DNA of 64,000 nucleotides from Paramecium sonneborni (Eukaryota > Ciliophora > Oligohymenophorea > Peniculida > Parameciidae). Below, one piece after another: positions 12,231 to 23,500 of this stretch. Numbering within the stretch: position 1 is the stretch's first letter; each line of letters opens with the position of its first letter. The stretch spans positions 529,006 to 593,005 of the forward strand of contig CAJJDN010000044.1 in the NCBI GenBank assembly GCA_905182985.1, written 5' to 3'. Made by a program: the position numbers and the translations under genes. A model generated the notes under the pieces. It saw only the letters and a list, made by a program, of their open reading frames with translations, searched no databases and was not told where the DNA came from.

Positions 12231-13847
12231 ATGATTGATCAATTTGTGAAAGGGTTCTAAAAAATAGATAGATTTGGAGCCATATTTAGACCACCTATAA
12301 TAGATATTCATCCTGAATATAGATCAGTTCTAGGTGGAATAGCAACATTTATTTTATATGGGTCAAGTCTTGCATACTTTTTGTATCAAATTATCTAATG
12401 GCAATCAAACTAATTATTACCAAAAATTACATACATTTAAACTTCTTATGATAAGAAATACTATAATATTGAATAGATGTTATCTTCTTTTTAAATTAGA
12501 AAAAACTATAGACCTGATTAAATTGACCCATTTGATCCTAAAAACATTATTTTACAACCTATCCTTTCTAAATTTGCTAATTAATAACTTGTATAATCAT
12601 TTTCTTTTTTCTATAACTAAAAATCAGATAAAGAAGATATTCATGAAGTTATTTTAGACAACATAGAACTGAATTTAAACTTGAACTAATCCAAAGATGA
12701 TCCATAAATTGAGTATTTATTATCTTTTGGTACTTGTATTGATAAATATTTATTGGAAGGGTAAAAATGTGCAAATTAATCATTGGTTGATACTTACATG
12801 AATTAAAAAAGTCATGCCATAATATTAAATCATTATGTTAAAGAATATAACTCAAAATAAAAATAAATGTAAGATGTAAAAAAACAATATTTAGCAATTC
12901 TCACTAATAATACAACCTTATATTTTTAAAATTAAATTAGATTATCACAAACATAAATTGATGATGGATTTTTATTTCCATCTAATTCTTATAAAGAATT
13001 TCCTATGGATACAATAATCATATCTTAAACTACAGTTCCAGATAGCTTTTATAATGTTTTTGAAAGAGCAACTTACTTAGTAATGGCATATGGTTTAAGT
13101 GAAGTTATTCAAGAATAATATATAGAATATCCTAAAATATCTGAAGTCTTAGCTGATATAGGATCAATTGTTTCAATTATCTTGATTTTATCTTATTTAT
13201 TTGTGTTTTTCAATGAACATAAATTAGAGAAAGAATCAATCTAAAAAGTTATTTAAATGTATTATCCAGAATTTTCTAATATCAAATTTCTTCAAAATTG
13301 GTATGGTAAAATTGTAGAAGTAAAATAAAATGATTTATCAATTGACAAAAAAGAATTTATGTTATTTTACAATAAAATTTAAAGAATTGCTGCTAAAAAA
13401 CTTAGTATTACGAATATTTTATATTCTTTGGCAAAATTGCAATTCTTACTTTAATCTACTTATAATTCTGATAAAATTAAATTAGCTCATAAAATTGGTA
13501 TTAAACTTAAATAGTTTTCTAAAGTTAATAATATCCAATCACCATAATTGATTTAAGAGTAATTAAATATGCAAGAGATATCAAAGAATGAATCAAAAGA
13601 GCACATACAAATACATGATATAGCAAATATTAATTTTAATGATTAAAGTAATTATTAAAATTCTATGATACGTGAAGAAACTATCAAGAAGGATAATTCT
13701 AAAAGCATATTTTTAAAATTAAAAGATGAAAGTTATCTCTTAAGTGATTAGGATTTCTAACTTTTTACTATAGATGAACCTATAGTTATAGAAAATGATA
13801 TCTAAAAATTAGATTCATATTTTGAGAATAATTATATTGATCTTTGA
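12231..13847 (+). CDS. Two-pass membrane protein of a ciliate-type family, unknown function
   Basis: An intronless frame of 538 codons runs from ATG at 12231 to TGA at 13845. One hydrophobic segment lies near the N-terminus (about residues 37-56, after a DIHPEYRSVLGG motif). A second lies near residue 305-330 (IGSIVSIILILSYLFVFF). Between them is a roughly 250-residue Gln/Asn-rich loop with few Cys, probably lumenal or extracellular. The C-terminal 200 residues are hydrophilic with short helical stretches. I do not recognise a catalytic domain. The layout (short tail, TM, large loop, TM, cytosolic tail) is shared by an expanded set of ciliate proteins known only as putative transmembrane proteins. 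The rhomboid-like gene starts 32 bp downstream on the same strand. Confidence 0.75.
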
Positions 13848-13879
13848 CATTTTATTTAATTATTTTTATAAAATTATTT

Positions 13880-14685
13880 ATGAATACTTTAACAAAAATT
13901 GCAAAACAATTTTGTAAATAGATTAAAGAAAAAAAAGAAGATTTTTTGAGCAGTGATAGATATATTTATGCTCGACAAAAGCTTCAAATAATAAATGATC
14001 CAAAGTTTATTTAGAAAACTATAAAAATAGAAGAATCTGCAAAAGCTAAAAATTATTATTTAACAAGTAAGTAATTTCCTATTTTACTTTGTGCTGGAAC
14101 ATTATTCTTCTATCATTTATGGTAAGTAATGCCATATTCCAAAATATTTAAACATACATCAATAAGTGAATATACTAAAGATCTTCTTTATCCAATTTTG
14201 TTGGCTCCATCATCACATCAGACTACTTAGTCATTTTTAACATACACTCCAGCTTTAGTATTTGGATTGTATTTAAATGGATTCTATATGAATTATAGAG
14301 GAATGATTGGGTTGTACTTAATAAATAGTTTAGTATAATTATATATTATTTAGCTAAGTAGTGCTGTTACTTTTTGTTATGAAAAATATCGAAACGAATA
14401 GTTAGGAATTCCAATGATGTCACCAAAGACAACAGGAGCTTGTACACCATTAGCTTATATATTTTCATTTTTTGTTCTCTCACCAGAATATATGATAAAG
14501 GTATAATCAATTTGAATATTTAGAAAAAACTGCCTTTTGCCATATTCCCACTTTTATATTTAATTTATGAAATTGAGGAATTTTTAATGGATGATCAATA
14601 AAATTGCCGACCAGCACATATTGCATCTATCATTTTAGGAGCTACATATGGACTTATCTTTAAAAAATATTACAAATTTTTATGA
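13880..14685 (+). CDS. Rhomboid-like membrane protein, probably lacking the catalytic Ser
   Basis: The spliced product is 260 aa, with one 23-nt intron (14501-14523). After a charged N-terminal region of about 60 residues come several hydrophobic segments. Two spots recall the rhomboid fold: KTTGACTPLAY, where active rhomboids have a GxSG catalytic serine motif, and PAHIASIILGATYGLIF near the C-terminus, like the catalytic-histidine helix (H...G..). Here the serine position appears to be Cys, so the protein may be an inactive rhomboid-like factor rather than an intramembrane protease. The family call is tentative and based on motif spacing only. No targeting signal is obvious, although the basic N-terminus would fit a mitochondrial protein. 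Confidence 0.6.
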
Positions 14686-15316
14686 ATTTTTTTAGAAAAT
14701 GTATAATAATAAAAATAATAAATTAATACAATCCTATTTTAAAAAGAAAGATATTTTAATTGATTAAATATTATATTTTTTTTTAGAGGATATTTCTGTC
14801 ATATAGATAGAATGATATCATTATCTTATTTCTTTGATTGAATAAAATAGGAAAATTAAACCCAAATATAAAAAATAAATAAAATTGATGATTAGCTTAA
14901 ACCATTTGTTGTAAAAAAAATGATATCATAAAATCACAATTAATTCTAATCATTAAGTTTAAATGATTAATTTTATAATTTTTAGTATTAATAATGATTT
15001 ACTTATGCAAGACTAACTTCTTAGAATGAGTTTTAAAAACTTTTAGTAATTATTTATTTAATGTAAGTTGCAAGTTTATTATTAAAAAGCAGTTATGAAT
15101 AATTTTATAAATTATATTGATTAATTTATAAAATTAAGAAAAAAGAATTTCCTCAATAATTTTTCAAAATATATTAAGTTTGTAGTAATATCGAAAGTTT
15201 GTTTGTATTAATATATTAAGTGTTAAGCAATATCTAAATTTTTATAATAATAAGATTCTAACAAAAAAAGGATTAACTTTATAAAATTATTTAAATGTGA
15301 ATAATATGTATAATAA
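14686..15316. other. Intergenic region, 631 bp, between convergent genes
   Basis: This very AT-rich spacer lies between the stop of the rhomboid-like gene and the stop of the minus-strand kinase. The motif ATATATTAAGT occurs several times (near 15170, 15212 and 15320). I found no frame with recognisable motifs. It is unusually long for two 3' ends compared with the 0-70 bp spacers elsewhere in this half of the window. Confidence 0.5.
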
Positions 15317-16135
15317 TCATATATTAAGTTTGACTTTAAGTTCTTCTAAGTTAGATTAGTTAGTTATAAAGGGATGTTTATTAACTTATTGAATGGTAAA
15401 TCTTTTAGATGGATCGGGTTCTAACATGTTTTAGATTAGATCTTTGAAATCTGAATGAGGAGGAGTCTCTATCAATTTATCAAAATAATTCCAAAATTGT
15501 TCCCACCTTTATGAAACAATAGTGTTCCAAAATCTGCATTTAGTTTTAATAGCAATTGTAAAAGGAGGGCATCCATATGCTAAAATGAAAATTATAACTC
15601 CCAAAGCAAAAACATCTGTTTTTTTTAGAGAATTAGAATTGATAATTTTTTCATCTAAGTTGAGTTCTGGTGCCATATAGTTAGGAGTGCCACAATGCCT
15701 AGGATATTATTTGGATGTATGAAGACAAACAGATAGACCGAAATCTATAATAAATAATTTAGCATCAGAATTAAGCATAATATTCTCTAATTTGATATCT
15801 CTATGAACATACTCTATAGAATGCATATAGAGTAAAGCATTCGATATTTGTAATAGAATTTATTGTATTGTATTACTTTTTAATGATCCATGTGTAACAA
15901 TGAGTTAATGAAGGTCTATCTTCATCAAAGGAGTTGCGTACCAATTATAATCTTAATCATATTCTAAAATTGAAATAATGTTTGGGTGTTAAAGAGAATT
16001 AAGTATTTTTATTTCTCTTTCACGTAATTTATGTGAACATTCTTTAAATTATTTTAAAGCACATTATTTATGATTAATAATACATTTATTAATTACACTA
16101 GAGAATCCATCACCAATTTTCTCAAGTATTTACAT
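15317..16135 (-). CDS. Serine/threonine protein kinase, compact catalytic domain only
   Basis: An intronless frame of 272 codons runs from ATG at 16135 to TGA at 15317. The kinase motifs are complete: glycine loop IGDGFSSV (residues 7-14), ATP-anchoring Lys in CALKQF (K28), HRDIKLEN (H111-N118) with catalytic Asp113, DFG at 131-133, GTPNYMAPE, and the DVFALGVIIF helix. The domain nearly fills the protein and stops shortly after the final helix (HPFI). It should phosphorylate Ser/Thr, because HRDIKLEN is of that type. The subfamily cannot be assigned by eye; CAMK-like or one of the large ciliate kinase expansions are both possible. The start codon lies directly at the first kinase strand, with 129 bp to the next gene. 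Confidence 0.88.
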
Positions 16136-16264
16136 TTCTTTTTTTAGTAAATAATAAATATATTAAATTAATAATGAAATTTAAAAAATTTAATTCTGAC
16201 CAATTACAAATGATAATTGTTATAGAATTTCCTCAAAATATGTACTTATAAATAAAAATTAGAA

Positions 16265-17376
16265 TCATTCTACTAAAATTCCATCTTTCCAAACTCCTCT
16301 AATATCATGCCTATCAGAAGTGGAATATATTCCTTAACCATCAATCATACCATCATTAAATTCTCCTTCAAATTATTCTCCATTAGTTAAAACGAGGACT
16401 CCTTTTCCATGCATTTTACCTTCATAAAAATCACCTAAATTAAATATAAAATAAAACCTTCGTAACTCATCCATCCATTCTCAATATTACCTAAATCTCT
16501 GTAATCATATGGTCCTTCTATTTGATCTACTTAAAAGTTGATAAGTTTTCCTTGGCCATGATATTGATTATCTTTCCAATATCCACTAAATACTTCATTA
16601 TCATATTGATCTGTAAGAACACCAAAACCTTCTCTCACAGCAGGCTCGTAACCTTATCCTCTATAAATAAATCCATCTTCATATTATAATGCTAGTTATG
16701 TTAATTATTATTATTATTATTATTAATATTATTATTATTATTGTTATTGTTGTTATTTGTTTTAATCTGCAGGATTATATTTTTGAACCAAATCTCTTGT
16801 TCTATCAATAGCATCTTAGAATCTCTTTTCTAATTCATCTTCTTATTAAGCAATTACTGGAGAAGTGGTTTTAATTTATGGTGTTTACTATTGAAGTTAT
16901 TATTTTTATGGATGTTGATAGTTTTATTGAGGGAAAATTTATTATGGAGGTGGATTTGGAAGTGTAAAGGTTTAAGGTTTTTAAACTGAGTATCTGGGAG
17001 CAGTTTAGGGTTGAGTTTATTATTGTTATGAATTACTTGGAAATATCTATCTGTAATTGTTAGAATATTAAGGATTGATTGAATTGACAATTTAGATGGG
17101 TTATTAATGGATTGAATTTCTCTGTTATCTAACAGGACTAGGTTAGTAAATTTGTTAGGAGTGAACAGTACATACAGGTTAGGATTATCTGACTTGAAAT
17201 GATGATTGATATTAATATTAGTATTATTGAGTTTAGGGTTATTTATAAAGAACGAAAGCAGGTTAAGTTCTTCTATAAGTTGTAGGTTAATATGGCGGTT
17301 AATAGTAAGTGGGTCTTTATTATGGAATGATATATTATTTAGGTGGTTGAGGAGGTGTTAATATTTACTGTCTCAT
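16265..17376 (-). CDS. Gln/Pro-rich protein with C-terminal MORN repeats
   Basis: The spliced product is 362 aa, with one 23-nt intron (16435-16457, begins GTTT). The first 170 residues are rich in Gln, Pro, Tyr and Thr. A short charged helix (EDELEKRFQDAIDRTRDLVQ) and a poly-Gln run follow. The C-terminal half contains MORN repeats, recognisable as Y.G....(G.G.L) units such as YEGDFYEGKMHGKGVLVL, FEGEFNDGMIDGQGIY and FSGYWKDNQYHGQGKL. MORN repeats usually mediate membrane or protein contacts at the cortex of protists. The ATG at 17376 lies 21 bp from the start codon of the divergent methyltransferase. Confidence 0.85.
16701..16760. repeat. TTA/TTG microsatellite encoding poly-Gln
   Basis: On the plus strand this is a run of TTA units with a few TTG. 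On the coding (minus) strand of the MORN gene it reads TAA and CAA codons, giving about 18 consecutive or near-consecutive Gln. Under the standard code it would be a string of stops, so it also illustrates the reassigned code. Confidence 0.8.
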
Positions 17377-17397
17377 TAATATTATTGATAATATTTA

Positions 17398-18086
17398 ATG
17401 TATAGTGAATAAAATAAGAGAGTAATTAAATTAGATGAAGATGAGGAAAATACACCAGATAATCTCATAACAATATATGAGAAGATGAATTTGGAGACAG
17501 CAGGTAAAATTTGGGAATGCGTATAATCATATTCTTATATTAATAGTCTTTGATTTTGGGTAGATATTTAATCAAACAAGCTTACTTTAATAAAATCGAA
17601 TTAGTAAATAAGAGTGTGCTTGAATTAGGTTGTGGAACTGGGATTCTGAGTATCATTTTAGGAAAACAAGGTTGTAATGTATTAGCCACAGATTTACCTT
17701 AAGTGGAAACCTTATGTGAATAGAATATATCGAAGAATAACATTAATAATAAGGTGAAATTCAAAATACTAGATTGGAATCAAAGTAAACATAAAACAGA
17801 TTGTTTAATTGATAACAAACATATTGATATTCTACTTGCTAGTGATCCAATTTATAACTAGAAGACATTTGAATCCTTTTTTGCTTAATTAAAGATATTA
17901 TATGAATTGTTAACCAATAAACCAATACTCTATATGGCATATAAATGTAGACATGATGAGTTCGATAAGAATCTAGAAGAACAAATAGAACAAGCAGGAT
18001 TATGGTATAAAAAAGTTGATTCGGAACAATTAGATGATTTATGGAAATCATAATAATGTATAGTTTATAAGATTGGCAAATTTTGA
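17398..18086 (+). CDS. SAM-dependent protein methyltransferase, METTL21/FAM86 (Methyltransf_16) type
   Basis: The spliced product is 220 aa, with one 26-nt intron (17521-17546). Motif I, which binds S-adenosylmethionine, reads VLELGCGTGILSI, followed by an acidic strand end (LATDLPQV). Later come FKILDWNQ and ASDPIYN, which fits the DxxY-type motif after strand 4 that marks this seven-beta-strand lysine methyltransferase family. Known members trimethylate lysines on chaperones, elongation factors or histidyl/lysyl sites of single target proteins. The substrate here is unknown. The gene is divergent from the MORN-repeat gene (21 bp between ATGs) and converges on the lyase gene, with 39 bp between stops. 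Confidence 0.85.
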
Positions 18087-18125
18087 TTGTTGGTCATTAT
18101 TGGTTTATAAGCATACATTATATTT

Positions 18126-19869
18126 TCATAGTTTACTTTAAGTTAACCAAGCATGTTCTTATGGTTTCTTTTATCCATATGGATTTATTCTCACATTTAT
18201 AATATAACTTTATTGAGGATTATTCAACACCTCTTTCATTGCAGTCTACAATTAATCATGTGTTTCTACTAAAAATCCTTTTCCTCCAAATGATTCACAC
18301 TAAATTGTAATTATTATTATAATTTTACCAGTTTTTCATATCTAGAATTAGGATTTAATGCAGTTACTGGTTTTTCATTATTCTTTTATGATAATTCATC
18401 TACTCCCACAAATATTCCATTATTATTAATAATAATAATTACTAATGGAAGATTGTATCTAGTTGATGTTTCAAATTCAAATCCTGAAAATCCAAATGCA
18501 CTGTCTCCTAATATGGCAAATACTTATTTATCTCTGAATACTAATTTAGAGGCAATAGCAAAAGGTAATCCTATTCCCATTGTCCCAAATGTTCCACTAT
18601 CTAATTTCCTTCTTGGTATGTCATGTTCTATTATTGTTCTTCCCACATCCATTGTATTAGCTCCCTCACCAACGTAAACACAATCTTTAGGTAAATACTA
18701 TTTTATTATACCAAAAGCTTGTAATTATTAATATCATAATAATACCACTATAATATTCTAATGGAAGTTCTTTATCATTCATCAATTATTAATTAATAAG
18801 AGTATTCTTTGTTCTCTTTTCATACAATTTATCAATCCACTACTTATTATTAAATTACCAATTTCCAAATGATTTCTATAATTATTCAACAACTAAAGAG
18901 ATATCTCCAAATAATGTTGTAGTTCTTCTATTATTATTAAATTCTTCTGGATAATTATCTATTTAAATGAATTAACAATCATCATTAAACCTAGGAGGTA
19001 AACCAAAATGTAAAATCCAATTTAATCTTGCACCTATTAATAAAATAACATCTGCTTCTCCAAGAGCTGTTGATCTTGCTGCAGATACATTTAGATTATT
19101 AGAATCAGGTACAACTCCTTTACCCATCGGAGTTGGTAAAAATGGCAATTTTGTTTATTCAATAAATTTGATCACTTAATTTTCTGATAAACTTATCCCA
19201 GCTCCTTTACCTATTATTACAAGTGGTCTCTTTGCATTCTTCAGCTATTAAATAGCTTAATCTATATTTTTAGAATCAGCCATGCTTTTTGGTATTTATT
19301 CTAAAGTGAATGTCGGCACCTTAATTAATTCATTCTCAGGTATATTACTCCTTAATAAATCACCTGATACTTCAATATATGTTACTCCAGGTCTTCCAAC
19401 ACAACTTTATCTGATTGCTTTCTCAATCAATATTGGTGCTTATCTTAAATTAGTTATCTATATAATCTATAATCAAATAAATTACTTTCGCTCCAAATTT
19501 AATATATGGTTTAACAATGTTCCATTAATCACATTCTTAAAATGCACCATAAGATTATTAACCATTCTCAGAACTTCCTGCTACTATGACCATTGGCCAT
19601 CCATTTATTTAAGCATTTGCTGCTCCTGCTAAAGCATGAACTAAACCAGGTCCACTTACTACTAAGCAGATTGCTGGTAAACGTGTTAAATAACCTATTG
19701 CTCCACATGCATAAGATGCTCCTTATTCATTTCTAAATCCATAATACTCCATTCCCTATGCTTAAAAAGCATAACCTAATTCAATTACTGGAACTCCTAC
19801 AATTCCAAAAACATATTTCAATTGATTTTAAGCAAATGATTAAGCAATCACTTAATTTCCTGAAATCAT
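18126..19869 (-). CDS. HACL1: 2-hydroxyacyl-CoA lyase (ThDP-dependent), peroxisomal
   Basis: The spliced product is 552 aa, with introns at 19458-19485 (28 nt), 18718-18745 (28 nt, ends AAG) and 18300-18328 (29 nt). It has the full acetolactate-synthase-like fold: catalytic Glu near residue 48 in FRNEQGASYA, the SGPG loop, a central domain, and the ThDP/Mg motif GDSAFGFSG...[15 protein letters not shown]. The SEGANTMDIGRT-like segment ([12 protein letters not shown]) resembles 2-hydroxyacyl-CoA lyase and oxalyl-CoA decarboxylase more than acetolactate synthase. The protein ends in SKL, the canonical peroxisomal PTS1. Lyases of this group cleave 2-hydroxy-acyl-CoA to formyl-CoA plus a shortened aldehyde in alpha-oxidation; oxalyl-CoA decarboxylation is the main alternative. 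For intron 1 a 19-nt version is also in frame, but the 28-nt version fits the family better. Confidence 0.88.
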
Positions 19870-20502
19870 TTTTATGAAATATTTATAAATCTTATATAAA
19901 TAGGATTTATTATAAATACATATTAATTTAATTGAATAATATATAACTATTTTTTATTTTATTTATTTATTTAAAAAAATTAATATAATTCTATTGTCTT
20001 AAACTTTATAGAAAAACAAAATATGAATATATTTTCTTAAATTGCTAGAAAAAAAACAAACAAACCCACCTCTCCACAAGTAGCTCTTATTTTAATTGAC
20101 ATAAAAATTTTTGGTGTTTTATTTCGGCCCTTTTTTTGTAGTTTTTTTTATAATATTTTTGGGCCTTTTTTTTGTATTTTTTTGAGCTTTTTTATGTATT
20201 TTTTTATTATTCTTCGGTCCTTATAAATACGAATCACTTTTAGTGATCCAATTAAAAAAATTCTAAATGTGTTATAAAGTTTAAGATTTTATATAATAAT
20301 TTTATGGGTTAATTATAATGAATTAACGTTTTGAAGGTTATTATATTTTGGAATGTCGTTAGAAATTATTGTTTATTAAAGTCTAATTTCTTTACAAAGG
20401 TTTTAAAGAATTAAAATTTATTGCTATTAAAATATAGGGCATTCTTGGTATTATTAATAAGTGCAAATAGACATAACAACTTTAAATATTAATAAAAAAA
20501 TA
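19870..20502. other. Intergenic region, 633 bp, between divergent genes
   Basis: The stretch separates the lyase start (19869) from the giant surface-protein start (20503), so it should hold both promoters. It contains T-tract repeats with GGCC cores (20125-20220) and a perfect 6-bp hairpin ATCACT-TTT-AGTGAT at 20233-20247. No coding frame is supported. Confidence 0.55.
20125..20220. repeat. Three imperfect GGCC-plus-T-tract units
   Basis: Three times, a short GC core (GGCCC, GGGCC, then GAGC) is followed by a run of 6-8 T, then GTA, then another T run. The cores are at about 20126, 20161 and 20184. GC-rich islands inside pure T tracts stand out in this AT-rich spacer. The role is unknown; nucleosome exclusion or a transcription signal for one of the flanking divergent genes are possibilities. 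Confidence 0.5.
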
Positions 20503-23500
20503 ATGAGTACAATTTTGAATTAATTGTTATGGTTAGTTTGGATGAGAATTTGCTTGGTAAATGGATTGATTGATATGTATGGAAGTTGTTTATTGATAGA
20601 GAATCTCATTTGAAAGGATGTATAGATGGGAGTTGTACAAAGCTATGTTTATTAGGTGTGGCTGATTGTAGTAAATCTGTTCCAGTATGTGAATATGGTT
20701 ATTTCTTATTCAAAGAGAAATATTGTGTTTAATGGTACATTATATATATTGATTAGTATAAAGTCCTGGGTTTTCATCAAATATGCGATATGATTGTATG
20801 GATTGTTCAGAAAATCCAAATTAATGGGCAGGAAGTAGATAATGTAGTTATGGATATGAAATAGTAAATGGTGATTCAACAACAGGTGTGTTTTAGAAAT
20901 AAAATGACTCAAGTTCAACATTATACTCGATTGTTGCTTCAAATTAATAACCTACAATTATAATGGGTCGTGATGTTAATTTACCATATATAGTTTAATT
21001 ATGTGAAGGATGTGAAGAATTTTGTGATGACGAGAGTGATGAATCATGTAACTTTTTTGAAGATTATAATAACAATGACATAGATCCATAAGTAGGAGTA
21101 TAATGTTTAAATGGATATTATTTTGAGAATGATAGTTGTATAAAATGTTAGAATAATTGTTTAAAATGTAATGAAAATGGATGTTAAACATGCTTAAAGG
21201 GATATTTATTAAAGAATGGTAAGAATTGTGAGAAATGTCCATAAGGATGTTTAGATTGTGGTTATGGATTTGATGAGATTACAATAGAATGTTATGAATG
21301 TGAATAGGATGGATAAGGAGAATTTTATTTGCCAAGTTTATTTTTAACAAGTTGTGAGACTTGTGATTTTGGATGTTCTAATTGTGAATATATGACATAT
21401 GATGAAACTTTATATCCAATATATTTAACTAGAGATTTAGAAGTACCTTTTGAAGAAGATATTTCATAATATAAAAAAAGATGTAGATAATGTAGAGGAG
21501 CAAACTCATTCATTAGTTCAAATGGAAGAGAATGTAAAAATTGTAACATAGTAAATTGCTAATAATGTTATTAAGATTTAGGAGGTGGAATTACTACTCT
21601 TGATCCAGACTTTAAACCTAATGAAGAAGGAAGTTTTGATATTTTATGTAAGTTATGTTCTCCTGGTTTTAAATTAAATTCAGATAAAAAAAGTTGTGTT
21701 TCTGAAACAGATCCTAATTGCTCTATACTTAATGCTGATGGTACTTGTTAATTATGTGCAAATGGATTTATGTTTGATTTAACTACAGATCCAGGAACAT
21801 GCACACCAACTTTATGTAGTTTAAAGATTTTAAATTGTATTGATTGCTTTGCCTATTAAGAACCTGATGCTGATGTTATTTATGATGAAAATGGTATTCC
21901 TATTAGTTCATAAAAAAAATAATTATAATGTATCAAATGTAATAAAGGATATTATCCTGATTTCTTTAGTGGAAAATGTATAAGATGTAATTCTAATTGT
22001 TAATAATGTTGGCAATATACAGATTCATATAATCTTACACAAATTAATTCAGCTTACTAAATTTATTCATAGACATCTAAATCATTCTTCTTAAATGAGG
22101 ATTTAAAGGATCCATTATGTACATAATGTTATAATGGCTATGATTTATATGATAATTAATGTAAAGGTTGTGGAGATGGTTGTCATATTGATTCAGTTTC
22201 AATGTGTGTATTTGAATATGATACTGCCTATTGTTCTTAATGTCCTCCAGGATAAAGATCTCTTGTTAATGATAATAGTGATTGTGCTGATTGTCCACTC
22301 TTTTGTGAAGCTTGTAGAGAAAGAACTTAAGATGAAATCAATCAAATTAATCCATTATTTAATCCTAGTAATACAGATTTCCAAAGATATTCCAATCTAT
22401 GTTACAAAATCATGAAAAATTTTGATTCGACTAAAAACTTGTATCTTGATACTACTACACATATGCCCACTGTTTGTACATATCCTGGAACATCCAAAAA
22501 ATGTTATCATACTTCTACTATTACTTTTGAATTAAATTGTGATGATGAAGATAGTATTCCTGATGCATAATATTTATCATCTATTTTTAAGGGTAAATCA
22601 TCTACCTCCACTCTCATCTTAAAAGATATTGAAAAATATGAAAACTATTTATTATTGAATAAAAATGCTGTACAAGAAGTTACCATTTAAATTAATGTTC
22701 ATGGAACAGAATGCAGATTCTTAAAACCTACTCAATTCAAAACTTTGTTCTAATAAAATGTATTCTCTTTATTAAAACTTAATATCCATTTTAAATCTTC
22801 ATCATCTGCTAAATTCTATTTAATAGGACATTTATCATTCTCCAATATTAATAATTTACGATTTGAAAATATTTAATTCTTATACAACACAGATATTAGA
22901 TCCAAAATTAAAGATTTTGGTATCACTCTCAGAGGTAAATCAAGTTCATTTACATTAATTAATTCTGAAATCTCGAAGTAGAACTCTTTAAATTATGCTA
23001 TGTTCTCATTTAATTTTTCGGGAGTACAAACACTTAATCTAGAATAAGTTCAATTTATTAATTTACAACCTATTGATAACTTCCTTGATTAGAACTTTAC
23101 TTAAGAAAGCTCTTATAAATTAACATTAACTAAAGTTAAATTTATAGAATGTTAATTTCTAAACTAAACCTAACTATTTGATTAAAATCCACTTAATAAC
23201 ACCTAAATTACAATTAATGATTTAACTATTTTACAGTCAGAATTCATAAATACATTTTTCTTTGGATCTCAAAATGGATAAACTTATACAAAAATTACAT
23301 TATCTATTAATGATCTTAAAATTCAATTAAGCTCTTTTATTAATTCTAATTTTTTAATGAGCAATCAAATTATAACAAGTTCAATCTCTAATGTAGATAT
23401 TTACACATGTTAATTCATTAACTCTTTAGTATTTAGGTTAAATCATATCAATCTCTAAAACTTTTATATTGGATCTAATAAGATATTTAATAATTCAATA

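Noticed and set aside
16854..17090. 78-codon minus-strand ORF
   Set aside because: A shifted frame of the Gln/Pro-rich N-terminus of the MORN gene.
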